Positions 22,020 to 29,981 of a stretch of 41,788 nt of DNA are shown here, piece after piece. This stretch comes from a virus: positions 1-41,788 of IMG/VR virus record IMGVR_UViG_3300031616_000203; one strand, written 5' to 3'. How positions within the stretch are numbered: the first letter of the stretch is position 1; each line of letters opens with the position of its first letter. Under the pieces are notes generated by a model, which saw only the letters and a program-made list of their open reading frames with translations, was not told the origin of the DNA and did not search any database. The position numbers and the translations under genes were made by a program.

Positions 22020-23540
22020 ATGAACCGCGGCATCTGGCTCAACGACAACCAGTTCCACCACTTCGCCGAAGACCAGCCGCGCGACATGACGACGCACATC
22101 GCCTCGCGCGCCAGGTCGGGCGACTTCAGCAGCATCTTCGGTCTGTTGCCCAACCCGGACACAGTGCTGCGCAAGATGGGCAAGCAGATCGACGTGTACC
22201 GCGAGCTGGCCAGCGATGCGCACGTGAAGGGTTGCCTGCGCCGCCGGCGTGGCGCGGTGAAGGCGATGGAGCGCGGCTTCGAGCGCGGCCAGGCCAAAGG
22301 CCGCGTGGCGAAGAACCTCGAGGCGATCTTTGCCGACCTGCCGATGCAGCAGATCATCGAGGCGGCCTGCTCCGGCGCCGACTACGGCTATCAGCCGTTC
22401 GAAGTGCTATGGAGCACAGGCCCCGGCCTGAAGGCGCCGACCGAGATCGTGGCCAAGCCGCCCGAGTGGTTCGGCTTCGACAACGACAACAAGCTGCGCT
22501 TCAAGAGCCGCGGCAACCAGATCTCGGGCGAAGAGCTGCCGCCGATGCGCTTCATCCTGGCGCGCAACAACGCGAGCTACATCAACCCCTACGGCGAGGC
22601 CGATCTCGCGAGCGTGTTCTGGCCCACCACCTTCAAGCGCGGCGGCCTGAAGTTCTGGGTCACCTTCACCGAAAAGTACGGCATGCCCTGGGCCGTGGGC
22701 AAGCAGCCGCGCACCGCCACCAAGGCCGAAGCCGAGTCACTCGCAGTCGACCTCGACCGGATGGTGCGCGACGCGGTGGCCGTGATCCCCGACGACAGCT
22801 CGGTGGAGCTGCTCACCGTGGCCACGAGCGCCAACGCCGAGATGTTCGAGAAGCTGCTGCACTTCTGCCGCAGCGAGACGAGCATCGCGCTGCTGGGCAA
22901 CAACCAGAGCATCGAGGCCACCGCCAACCTGGCCAGCAGCCAGGCCGCCCAAGCGGTGGAGGCGGATCTGCGCGACGCGATGTCGGAAATGGTCTGCGAG
23001 GCCATCAACCAGCTGGTGAGCTGGGTGGTGCACGTGAACTGGGGCGAAGGCACGGTGGCACCGCGCTACGAGCTGTGGGAGCAGGAAGAGGTCGACGACA
23101 AGCTGGCCAAGCGTGACGAGACGCTCACCAAGGCCGGTGCCAAGTTCACCAACCAGTACTTCACCGACGCCTATGGGCTGAACGAAGGCGACCTGGCCGA
23201 ACAGCAGCCCGAGCCCGCGCCGGGCGCCGCGCTGCCCGCTGCGAAGCCTGGCAAGCCCGGCCAGCCGGTGGAGTTTGCCGAGGGCGACCTCCCTGCCGAC
23301 CAGGCTGGGCTGGATGCCGCCATCGAGCAGCTGCCGGCCGAGGCGCTCAACCAGGCCATGCTCACGCTGCTGCAGCCGGCGCTCGACGCGATCGCCTCGG
23401 CCGAGACGGCCGAGGGTGTGCGCCAGGCGCTGCTCGACGCCTACCCGAAGATGGATTCAAGCCGGCTTGAAGCGCTGATGCACCAGGCGTTTTTCGTGGC
23501 CGACGTGTGGGGGTCCGGAAATGCCGCCGCCGAAAGTTAG
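22020..23540 (+). CDS. Portal protein, DUF935 (Mu gp29)
   Basis: 506 aa. Typical portal blocks: K-Q-I-D-V-Y-R-E-L-A-S-D-A-H-V-K-G-C-L-R-R-R, the A-D-Y-G-Y-Q-P-F-E-V-L-W region, P-P-M-R-F-I-L-A-R-N-N, and the long helical part with S-I-A-L-L-G-N-N-Q-S. It forms the dodecamer through which DNA enters. The C-terminus is Ala/Pro-rich, then a short helical domain. Starts two bases after the terminase stop. Confidence 0.93.
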   Translation: MNRGIWLNDNQFHHFAEDQPRDMTTHIASRARSGDFSSIFGLLPNPDTVLRKMGKQIDVYRELASDAHVKGCLRRRRGAVKAMERGFERGQAKGRVAKNLEAIFADLPMQQIIEAACSGADYGYQPFEVLWSTGPGLKAPTEIVAKPPEWFGFDNDNKLRFKSRGNQISGEELPPMRFILARNNASYINPYGEADLASVFWPTTFKRGGLKFWVTFTEKYGMPWAVGKQPRTATKAEAESLAVDLDRMVRDAVAVIPDDSSVELLTVATSANAEMFEKLLHFCRSETSIALLGNNQSIEATANLASSQAAQAVEADLRDAMSEMVCEAINQLVSWVVHVNWGEGTVAPRYELWEQEEVDDKLAKRDETLTKAGAKFTNQYFTDAYGLNEGDLAEQQPEPAPGAALPAAKPGKPGQPVEFAEGDLPADQAGLDAAIEQLPAEALNQAMLTLLQPALDAIASAETAEGVRQALLDAYPKMDSSRLEALMHQAFFVADVWGSGNAAAES

Positions 23541-23660
23541 TGAGCGCTTCAGGAAAACAGGGGTTTTGAGCCGTTGGGGCAATTTCGGCTACTACCCCCG
23601 CGGGCACCTGACGATCGCGTTTTTTAAATGGGGCATTAATTTGATCTGGAGGCATTCCCG
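23541..23660 (+). other. Non-coding spacer before a small gene
   Basis: Unlike its tightly packed neighbours this stretch has no coding potential. It contains the hairpin AAAAC-AGGG-GTTTT (about 23554-23567), a GGGGC/CTACTACCCCC pair and an AT-rich patch (GTTTTTTAAATGGGGCATTAATTTG). An internal promoter or processing site is possible, but no clear -35/-10 pair is seen. Confidence 0.35.
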
Positions 23661-23771
23661 ATGCCCAGGCTCCCCCCTTTTTGCCGAATCCCCGCAAAAG
23701 GAGCAAATGGCGTGCCGAACCGGCCCCGACTCCGGGTCGCGGCCGAACAGGTGCACCTGGTTGGGGGTTGA
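23661..23771 (+). CDS. 36-aa small protein with a strong ribosome site
   Basis: M-P-R-L-P-P-F-C-R-I-P-A-K-G-A-N-G then V-P-N-R-P-R-L-R-V-A-A-E-Q-V-H-L-V-G-G. CTGGAGG stands 8 bases before the ATG, one of the best Shine-Dalgarno sites in the late region, and the stop lies 6 bases before the gp30 start, so it may couple to it. The stretch also has open frames in both other phases and a C6T5 run followed by a TTTTGC/GCAAAA stem. Basic, Pro/Arg-rich, no known family. Confidence 0.55.
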   Translation: MPRLPPFCRIPAKGANGVPNRPRLRVAAEQVHLVGG

Positions 23772-23777
23772 GCCCAC

Positions 23778-25100
23778 ATGAACGGCACCGACCTGGCCTT
23801 CGCCATCGGCCTGCCTCCAGAAAAGGCCATCGAGCACCTGGCCGCCAAGGGGCTGAAGGTCAGCGGCGGCTGGCGCACCGTTGACGAAGCGACGCACGCG
23901 CGGGCCTTCACGGTGGCCAACGTGACGAAGCTCGACGTGCTGGCCGACATCCAGGCCGAGCTGGCGCGTGCGCAGAAGGACGGGCTGACGATGCAGCAGT
24001 TCCGCGCCAACATCATTCCGGCGCTCACCCGCAAAGGGTGGTTCGCCCCGTCGGGTGCCCCCGTTCATGTGCCCGATGGCACGCCACCCGACCCCAAGAC
24101 CGGCGAGCTGGCCACGCAGAAGCGGCTGACCGCCCGCCGGCTCAAGACCATCTTCCAGACCAACATGCAGAGCAGCATGATGGCCGGCCGCTACCGCGAG
24201 CTGATGGCCAATGCCGACAAGCGGCCGTTCTTTCAATATGTGGCGGTGCTCGATGGCCGCACGCGGCCGGCGCACCGCGCGCTCAACGGGCGGGTGTTTC
24301 GTGCCGACGATGCGGCGTGGGGCAGCATCTGGCCGCCGAACGGCTGGGGCTGCCGCTGCCGCGTGCGCGCGCTGGATGCCGCCGACATGGCCGACAAGGG
24401 CCTGAAGGTTGAGAGCAGCCAGGGCCACCTGAAGACCAGCAGCGTGCCGCTGCCCGACGGCAGCACGAGCACCATCACGCGCTACACGCCGGTGGGCGGC
24501 ACGACCTTCAGCACCGACCCGGGCTTCAACGGCAACCCGGCGCAAGTGCAGGCCGCCGACCGGCTGGCAGTGCTGCGCGCGCCGCAGGTGCTGCCGGCCC
24601 CCGCGGCCGACCAGGCGCTGCGCCAGCTGTTCACCAACCCGACCCGCACGGCCGAGCTGCAGACCTTTGCGCAGACGGCGCGCGAAGTCGCCAAGCCGAC
24701 CGGCGCGCGCCTGGGTGTCGGCGAGCTGGACGAAGCGGCCGTGCTGCACCTGGTGGACGAGGGCGTGAGCTTCGACCCGACGCAGCCGATCACGTTGGGT
24801 GGCGATTTGGTGCGTGAGTCGCCCGACATCACGCCTGAGCAGTGGGCCGCGGTGCCGGAAGTGCTTGCCTACGGAACCATCGGCTGGGACAAGCGCATCA
24901 GCGCGTTGTATTACGTACGCACACCCGATGCCCTGTGGCGCGAGGGCGACATGCGCGTGGTCGTGAAGGCCACCAACGAAGGCAACCGAGTGGACTCGGT
25001 AGAGGTCGTGGGTGGTCCGGCCGTTGTGCCGGCGTTCGAGCGCGTGCGTGGGCCGGGCCGCAGCCCGACTGACAGATTGAATCGGGCCAGTCGCAGATGA
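23778..25100 (+). CDS. Minor head protein, F/SPP1 gp7 family (Mu gp30)
   Basis: 440 aa. The N-terminal two thirds carry the head-morphogenesis domain: R-L-K-T-I-F-Q-T-N-M-Q-S, the D-G-R-T-R-P-A-H-R-A-L-N-G block and W-P-P-N-G-W-G-C-R-C-R. The last ~130 residues form an extra domain (W-D-K-R-I-S-A-L-Y-Y-V, V-V-V-K-A-T-N-E-G-N-R-V-D-S-V). It recalls the RelE/barnase-like nuclease tails found on some gp7 proteins. Binds the portal and enters the capsid with DNA. Overlaps the next gene by 4 bases. Confidence 0.88.
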   Translation: MNGTDLAFAIGLPPEKAIEHLAAKGLKVSGGWRTVDEATHARAFTVANVTKLDVLADIQAELARAQKDGLTMQQFRANIIPALTRKGWFAPSGAPVHVPDGTPPDPKTGELATQKRLTARRLKTIFQTNMQSSMMAGRYRELMANADKRPFFQYVAVLDGRTRPAHRALNGRVFRADDAAWGSIWPPNGWGCRCRVRALDAADMADKGLKVESSQGHLKTSSVPLPDGSTSTITRYTPVGGTTFSTDPGFNGNPAQVQAADRLAVLRAPQVLPAPAADQALRQLFTNPTRTAELQTFAQTAREVAKPTGARLGVGELDEAAVLHLVDEGVSFDPTQPITLGGDLVRESPDITPEQWAAVPEVLAYGTIGWDKRISALYYVRTPDALWREGDMRVVVKATNEGNRVDSVEVVGGPAVVPAFERVRGPGRSPTDRLNRASRR

Positions 25101-25663
25101 CCGACAAGCTCATCAACGTCGACATCAACACCGCCGAGATCTCGGCGGTGTTCGGCCAGATCCAGCGGCGCATGGGTGGCAAGCCTGCGCTGATGCGCGA
25201 GGTGGCCGGCATCATGTTCGATGAAGTCGAAGAGAACTTCGCGGCGCAGGGCCGGCCGCGCTGGCTCGACATCAAGAGCGTGAACCTGGCGCGTGCCGGC
25301 TACACGCGAGACAAGAAGGGCCGCTGGGCTTACCGCAAGCGCAACAGCCGGCCGAGCTATCAGATCCTGCAAGACTCCGGGCGCCTGGCCAGCTCCATCA
25401 CGCAGAGCTTCGACGCCAGCCATGCCAGCGTCGGCACGAACGTGGTGTACGCCGCGATCCACCAGTTCGGCGGCCGCACCAAGGCGCATGTGATCCGCGC
25501 GAAGAACGCGAGGGCGCTGGCCACGCCCTATGGTCCGCGCAAGAGCGTGAACCACCCAGGCAGCGTGATCCCGGCGCGGCCGTTCCTCACCATCAGCCCC
25601 TCGGGCGAGGGCAAGATCCTGCGCGCCGGCGAGACGTTCCTGCGCGGCGTGATCGGCGCGTAA
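25097..25663 (+). CDS. Virion morphogenesis protein gpG-like (phage tail completion S family)
   Basis: 188 aa. V-A-G-I-M-F-D-E-V-E-E-N-F-A-A-Q-G-R-P-R-W, L-Q-D-S-G-R-L-A-S-S-I and I-H-Q-F-G-G followed by P-A-R-P-F-L are the signature of Mu gpG and P2 gpS, which complete the head-tail joint. ATGA overlap with gp30. It is the last gene before late-promoter copy B. Confidence 0.92.
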   Translation: MTDKLINVDINTAEISAVFGQIQRRMGGKPALMREVAGIMFDEVEENFAAQGRPRWLDIKSVNLARAGYTRDKKGRWAYRKRNSRPSYQILQDSGRLASSITQSFDASHASVGTNVVYAAIHQFGGRTKAHVIRAKNARALATPYGPRKSVNHPGSVIPARPFLTISPSGEGKILRAGETFLRGVIGA

Positions 25664-25676
25664 AACCGCGCTGTTT

Positions 25677-25732
25677 GGGTAGCGCCGGCTACCCTCCCTC
25701 GCGCTGGTGATGCTGCCGACACTGGCAGCATG
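25677..25732 (+). promoter_or_regulatory. Late-promoter element, copy B (before the protease)
   Basis: GGGTAGC-GCCG-GCTACCC is a perfect 7-bp dyad, followed by TCCCT. After 10 unrelated bases comes ATGCTGCC-N6-GGCAGCAT, a perfect 8-bp dyad with the protease ATG (25730) in the right arm. All parts have the same offsets as copy A at 13136. The arms of the second dyad differ between copies yet remain complementary, while the loop ACACT is constant. Corresponds in position to Mu promoter PI. Confidence 0.7.
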
Positions 25733-26863
25733 CCGAAGCAGACCCTCCACATCTTTCGCGCCGGTCGCCAAACGACTGCGGCGGGCGATGAGATCGAGTT
25801 CAGTGCCGCCGACCTGGAGGCCTGTGCCAAAGCCTACGACCCGGCGCTGCACACCGCACCGATCTGCGTGGGCCACCCGAAGACAAACGCGCCGGCCTAC
25901 GGCGTGATCAAGGGCCTGCAGGTATCCAAGGGCGACCTGGTTGCGGAGCACGATCATGTAGAACCTCAATTCGCCGAGCTGGTGCGGCAGAAGCGCTTCA
26001 TCAGCGTGTCGGCCGCGTTCTATCCGCCGAACGCCAAGGCCAACCCGGTGCCGGGCGTGTACTACCTGCGCCACGTGGGCTTCCTCGGCGCCGAGCCGCC
26101 TGCCTTGAAAGGCCTGCGCCCGCCCGAGTTCGCAGAAGCCGAAGAAGACGACTTCATCGCCTTCGCCGAGATCGAGTTCAGCGACCCGGCCTTCGGCTAC
26201 CTGGCGCGCATGTTCCGCGGGCTGCGCGACCACTTCATCGAGACGCTCGGCCTGGAGAAGGCCGACCAGGTGCTGCCCGACTGGAACATCGCGTCGATCG
26301 AAGAGCTGGGCCGCGAGCGCGACAACCCCGCCATCACCGATTCACTCGGCACCGCATTCCGCGAAGCCAACCCCACCCACAAGCAGGAGCCTGCCGACAT
26401 GGAACCCACCCCCCGCGAGAAAGAGCTGCAGGCGCAGCTCGACACCGCCAACGCCACGATCACGGCCGACAAGAAGGCCAAGGCCAAGGCCGCCAGCGAC
26501 CAGCGCGTCGCCGAGGCCACCGAGTTCGCCGAAAGCCTGATCACCGCCAACCAGCTGCTGCCTCGAGACAAGGCCCTCGTGGTCAGCGTGCTCGATGCGC
26601 TCGGCGGCGACGCGCCGGTGGAGTTCGGCGAAGGCGACGACAAGAAGCCCGCGGCCACCGCGCTGCGCGAGCTGCTGCAGAAGCTGCCGAAGCACGCGCT
26701 GAACGGCAAGCACCTGGCCGTCAAGGGCGCCACCGGCACCGACCTCACCGACCCGCATGCCATCGCGGCCGCGGCCGTCGAGTTCCAGGAAGCGCAGTCC
26801 GCCAAGGGCATCACCGTCTCGACCGCTGAAGCGGTGGCGACGGTCTCGGCCTCGCAAGGCTGA
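25730..26863 (+). CDS. Prohead protease/scaffold (Mu gpI-like)
   Basis: 377 aa. The N-terminal ~220 residues hold the protease (H-I-F-R-A-G-R-Q, C-A-K-A-Y-D-P, A-P-I-C-V-G-H-P, and F-I-S-V-S-A-A-F-Y-P with a serine-protease-like S-V-S-A). H in G-H-P and S in S-V-S are the likely catalytic pair. The rest is the Ala/Lys/Glu-rich scaffold. It cuts head proteins during maturation. No Shine-Dalgarno precedes the ATG, which lies in the late-promoter dyad. Confidence 0.9.
   Translation: MPKQTLHIFRAGRQTTAAGDEIEFSAADLEACAKAYDPALHTAPICVGHPKTNAPAYGVIKGLQVSKGDLVAEHDHVEPQFAELVRQKRFISVSAAFYPPNAKANPVPGVYYLRHVGFLGAEPPALKGLRPPEFAEAEEDDFIAFAEIEFSDPAFGYLARMFRGLRDHFIETLGLEKADQVLPDWNIASIEELGRERDNPAITDSLGTAFREANPTHKQEPADMEPTPREKELQAQLDTANATITADKKAKAKAASDQRVAEATEFAESLITANQLLPRDKALVVSVLDALGGDAPVEFGEGDDKKPAATALRELLQKLPKHALNGKHLAVKGATGTDLTDPHAIAAAAVEFQEAQSAKGITVSTAEAVATVSASQG
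26399..26863 (+). CDS. Internal-start scaffold protein (Mu gpZ-like)
   Basis: 154 aa, same frame as the protease, starting at its residue 224 (M-E-P-T-P-R-E-K-E-L-Q). AGGAG lies 8 bases before this ATG, a good internal ribosome site, and the start is exactly at the junction between protease and coiled-coil scaffold. In Mu, gene Z makes free scaffold in this way inside I. Confidence 0.75.
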   Translation: MEPTPREKELQAQLDTANATITADKKAKAKAASDQRVAEATEFAESLITANQLLPRDKALVVSVLDALGGDAPVEFGEGDDKKPAATALRELLQKLPKHALNGKHLAVKGATGTDLTDPHAIAAAAVEFQEAQSAKGITVSTAEAVATVSASQG

Positions 26864-26902
26864 TCGTCCAACCGCCAACCACCCACATCGACCGGAGTCA
26901 CC

Positions 26903-27280
26903 ATGTCCAACCTTCTCTTGGCGAAGAACTTCACCGCCACCGGCGCCATCACGCAGCGCCGTCTCGTCAAGCTCGGCGCCAATGACGGCGAAGTGCAGCA
27001 GGCCGCCGCTGCGGCCGATTTCGTCATTGGCGTGTCGGGCGAGTTGCCTGCCGCGATCGGTGAGCGTTGCGACGTGTCGCAGATCGGCATCGAATGGGTC
27101 GAGGCGGGTGCAGCGATCACTCGTGGTGCGCTGCTGATGTCCGATGCCAACGGCCGGGCCATCACTGCCGCTGCCGGTGCCGGCGCCAACGTTCGCACGG
27201 CCGGCATCGCCCAGGAAAGCGCCACGGCGCTGGGCGATCTGATTCGCGTCCTGATCATCCCCGGCTCGTTCCAGGGCTGA
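26903..27280 (+). CDS. Capsid decoration (cement) protein, DUF2190-like
   Basis: 125 aa. A beta-rich small protein: N-F-T-A-T-G-A-I-T-Q-R-R-L-V-K-L-G, F-V-I-G-V-S-G, and G-D-L-I-R-V-L-I at the end. These are typical of head decoration proteins located between scaffold and major capsid. CGGAG lies 7 bases before the ATG. Confidence 0.85.
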   Translation: MSNLLLAKNFTATGAITQRRLVKLGANDGEVQQAAAAADFVIGVSGELPAAIGERCDVSQIGIEWVEAGAAITRGALLMSDANGRAITAAAGAGANVRTAGIAQESATALGDLIRVLIIPGSFQG

Positions 27281-27321
27281 TCGGCCTGAGCTGACACCCC
27301 ACCCCTTTCACGGAGACCTTC

Positions 27322-28272
27322 ATGTCCACCACCAACTTTCCGGTGAACCCGCAGCTCACGGCGATCGCGATCGCCTACCGCAACCCGGCCACCTCGTACA
27401 TCGCCGACCTGGTGCTGCCGCGGCGCCCCACCGCGAAGAAGTTCGCCTACACGAGGTACAGCGTCGAACAGGCGTTCACCATCCCCGACACCCGGGTGGG
27501 CCGCAAGTCCGAACCGACCCAGGTGGACTTCGGTGGCGTGCAGGTCAACGACGAAGTGATCGACTTCGGCCTTGACGACTCGATTCCCAATGACGAGGTG
27601 GAAGCCTTTGCCTCGGCCCCCAAGGCGCCTGGCGCATCGGGCCCGGTCGAGGTGTCGACCATGATGCTGACCGCGCTGATCCAGCTCGACCGCGAACGTC
27701 GCGTGGCGAACCTGATCTTCAACGCGGCCACCTACGCCGCCGGCATGAGCGAGGCGCTCGCCGGCGTGACGCAATGGAGCGACACCGTCAACAGCGACCC
27801 GGTGGCCAAGATCGGCGACAGCATCGACAAGCCGCTGGTGCGCCCGAACACGCTGGTGCTGGGCCGTGCCGTGTGGACCGCGCTGCGCCGCCACCCGAAG
27901 ATCGTGCAGGCCGTGAACAACACCAACCAAGGTGCCGGCATGGTGTCGCGCCAGGCCGTGGCCGACCTGTTCGAGCTGCAGCAGGTTCTGGTGGGCGAGA
28001 GCTTCGTGAACGGCGCGCGCAAGGGTCAGGCGGCCAGCATGGGGCGCGTGTGGGGCAAGAGCGCCGCATTGCTGTACGTCGACCCCAACGCCGCCACCAT
28101 CGACCAGCCCACCTTCGGCTTCACCGCCAACTGGGGCGGGCGCATCGCCGGTTCGATCAACGACCCGAAGAAGGGTCTGCGTGGCTCGGAGACCCTGCGC
28201 GTCGGCGAGTCGGTCAAGGAAGTGATCGCCGCCAACGACCTCGGCTACTTCATCGGCACCGCGATCGCCTGA
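27322..28272 (+). CDS. Major capsid protein
   Basis: 316 aa. Position after protease, scaffold and decoration, and size, fit the major head protein. N-terminal F-P-V-N-P-Q-L-T-A-I-A-I-A-Y-R-N-P, the Y-I-A-D-L-V-L-P-R-R-P block and C-terminal V-I-A-A-N-D-L-G-Y-F-I are as in capsid proteins of BcepMu-type phages; the fold is expected to be HK97. A CGGAG ribosome site lies just before the ATG. Confidence 0.9.
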   Translation: MSTTNFPVNPQLTAIAIAYRNPATSYIADLVLPRRPTAKKFAYTRYSVEQAFTIPDTRVGRKSEPTQVDFGGVQVNDEVIDFGLDDSIPNDEVEAFASAPKAPGASGPVEVSTMMLTALIQLDRERRVANLIFNAATYAAGMSEALAGVTQWSDTVNSDPVAKIGDSIDKPLVRPNTLVLGRAVWTALRRHPKIVQAVNNTNQGAGMVSRQAVADLFELQQVLVGESFVNGARKGQAASMGRVWGKSAALLYVDPNAATIDQPTFGFTANWGGRIAGSINDPKKGLRGSETLRVGESVKEVIAANDLGYFIGTAIA

Positions 28273-28307
28273 TCGCTCGGCCGACACCCACCACTCTGGA
28301 GAAAGAC

Positions 28308-28478
28308 ATGTCCAAGTTCAAAGCGGTCATCGCGATCAGCGGGCCGAACCGGAAGCAGACCGTGCTGCCGGGCGAAGAGTTCGAGATGGAGCCGGAAGAC
28401 GCAGCCCAGCTCGTGGCCGAAGGCTACGCCAAGCCGGTGATCGAGCCGGTGGCGGACAACAAGGTGCCGAAGAAGTGA
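28308..28478 (+). CDS. Small protein after the major capsid gene
   Basis: 56 aa. G-P-N-R-K-Q-T-V-L-P-G-E-E-F-E then A-Q-L-V-A-E-G-Y-A-K: a compact domain like small head- or tail-joining proteins with a 'position after capsid' habit. GGAGAAAG ribosome site. Overlaps the next gene (GTGA). Confidence 0.7.
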   Translation: MSKFKAVIAISGPNRKQTVLPGEEFEMEPEDAAQLVAEGYAKPVIEPVADNKVPKK

Positions 28479-28699
28479 CCCTGCAGGCCTACCTGGCCGA
28501 CGCAGCGAAGCGCGGGGTCATCGACCACGCGCTTCGCGCTCAGGTGCGGGCGGACGGCAAGGTGGAGTTCTACATCCACCCGTCGAACACCGATGGCATC
28601 ACCAGCGACTTCGTGACCTACGGCGTCGCCGTGATCCCGCGTCACGAGCCGACGCCGCTGGCCGCGGCCGCACAGCAACCCGCCGCCAAGGCCGCTTGA
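28475..28699 (+). CDS. 74-aa hypothetical head protein
   Basis: GTG start overlapping the preceding stop (GTGA). A-D-A-A-K-R-G-V-I-D-H-A-L-R and V-E-F-Y-I-H-P-S-N, then an Ala-rich tail. No named family; conserved position between capsid and gp36-type genes suggests a structural or assembly role. Confidence 0.65.
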   Translation: MTLQAYLADAAKRGVIDHALRAQVRADGKVEFYIHPSNTDGITSDFVTYGVAVIPRHEPTPLAAAAQQPAAKAA

Positions 28700-28702
28700 A
28701 CC

Positions 28703-29161
28703 ATGCCTTACGCCACCGCCGCCCAGATGGTCGCGCGCTTCACCGAGCGCGAGGTCATTGCCATCACCGACCGTGATGGCGCGGGCGTGGTCGACACGGT
28801 TCAGCTGGGCAAGGCGCTCGACGACGCGAGCGGCGAGATCGACTCGAACCTGGGCCGGCGCTACGCGCTGCCGCTGGCTCGCGCCGGCGTGGTGCTGACC
28901 GACACGCCGCGCCTGCTGGTGGGCTTGTGCTGCGACATCGCACGCTACCGCCTCACCGGCACCGAGGTGCAGGAGACCGAGGCCATCCGCAACCGGTACC
29001 GCGACGCGCTCAAGACGCTGAAGATGCTGGCCGACGGCGACATGGTGTTCGCCGAGAGCCCCGACCTGGTCACCGCCACCAGCCCGAACTCGCCAGGCGC
29101 TTCGGTGAAGACGAACGCACGCTGCCGCGAGTTCGACAGCGGCACGCTCGGGACGTACTGA
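28703..29161 (+). CDS. Head-tail connector, DUF1320 (Mu gp36)
   Basis: 152 aa. Y-A-T-A-A-Q-M-V-A-R-F-T-E-R-E-V, then A-L-D-D-A-S-G-E-I-D-S-N-L-G-R-R-Y-A-L-P-L and C-C-D-I-A-R-Y-R-L are the DUF1320 blocks. The family is an adaptor that sits under the portal. Confidence 0.92.
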   Translation: MPYATAAQMVARFTEREVIAITDRDGAGVVDTVQLGKALDDASGEIDSNLGRRYALPLARAGVVLTDTPRLLVGLCCDIARYRLTGTEVQETEAIRNRYRDALKTLKMLADGDMVFAESPDLVTATSPNSPGASVKTNARCREFDSGTLGTY

Positions 29162-29162
29162 C

Positions 29163-29741
29163 ATGGAGATGGTCAGCCGCATCGAGAACGCGATGGTCGA
29201 GGCCTTGCAGGCAGCGGCCACGTCCTTCCGTGTCGACTCGATCGAGAGCTACGGCGGCCAGCTCGACGACGAAGCGCTGGAGTGGATCCGCCGGCTGCCG
29301 GCGATCTGGGTGGTGTTTGCCGGGGCTGACAAGCCGAAGGCGGAGAACACCGCGCGCACCAAGTGGCGCTATACGGCCACGTTCACCAGCTTCCACGCGC
29401 AACGCAACCTGGGCGGCAACAAGGCCATGCGCCAGGGCGATGCGCGCAACCCCGGCGTCTACGCGCTGATGCAGCTGGCCAACGTGGCCTTCTTGCGCAA
29501 AGACCTAGGCCTGCCGATTCAAGAGTTCGCGCCTGGCGCGGTGCGCACCGTCTTCAGCACCGTGGTCAACCGAGACGCGGTGATGGTCTACGCAATGAAC
29601 TGGCACACCGAGTGGATCGAGACCACCACCGAGCCGGAGCTGCTGCCCAGCGGCGAGCTGCAGCACATCGGCCTGCAGTACTTCCTCAAACCCGGTGACA
29701 ACACGGCCGACGCGGCCGACCTGGTCACCACCACCTCCTGA
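29163..29741 (+). CDS. DUF1834 protein (Mu gp37)
   Basis: 192 aa. I-E-N-A-M-V-E-A-L at the start, L-P-A-I-W-V-V-F-A-G, N-P-G-V-Y-A-L-M-Q-L-A and the W-H-T-E-W-I-E region fit DUF1834, a tail terminator-like protein encoded between gp36 and the sheath in Mu-like phages. Confidence 0.88.
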   Translation: MEMVSRIENAMVEALQAAATSFRVDSIESYGGQLDDEALEWIRRLPAIWVVFAGADKPKAENTARTKWRYTATFTSFHAQRNLGGNKAMRQGDARNPGVYALMQLANVAFLRKDLGLPIQEFAPGAVRTVFSTVVNRDAVMVYAMNWHTEWIETTTEPELLPSGELQHIGLQYFLKPGDNTADAADLVTTTS

Positions 29742-29751
29742 GCACAACGCC

Positions 29752-29952
29752 ATGAAAGTCAAAGCAGCGCCTGGGCTCCGGGTACCGATGGAAGAGAACC
29801 CGCGCAACCACATCACCGATGCGGCCGAAGGCGTCGAGATCCAGCACACGCACTACTACGTGCGCCGCCTGGCCGATGGCGACCTGGTGGAAGTGCCCGA
29901 CGAGCCGGCCGCCGAGGCCGCCGCCTCCGCGCCCGCGAAGAAAAGAAGCTGA
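29752..29952 (+). CDS. DUF2635 protein (Mu gp38)
   Basis: 66 aa. M-K-V-K-A-A-P-G-L-R-V-P-M-E with a Y-Y-V-R-R-L-A-D-G-D-L core and Ala/Glu tail. This is the standard small gene directly before the sheath; its precise role is unknown. Confidence 0.85.
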   Translation: MKVKAAPGLRVPMEENPRNHITDAAEGVEIQHTHYYVRRLADGDLVEVPDEPAAEAAASAPAKKRS

Positions 29953-29981
29953 ACCCCATTCACTGACCCGGAGCCCACCAC

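Noticed and set aside
23521-23781. 86-aa open frame across the portal end and gp30 start
   Set aside because: It starts within the portal gene without a ribosome site; the 36-aa frame at 23661 has a far better start.
26197-28287. 696-aa minus-strand open frame
   Set aside because: Antisense of protease, decoration and capsid genes; low-complexity shadow without ribosome site.
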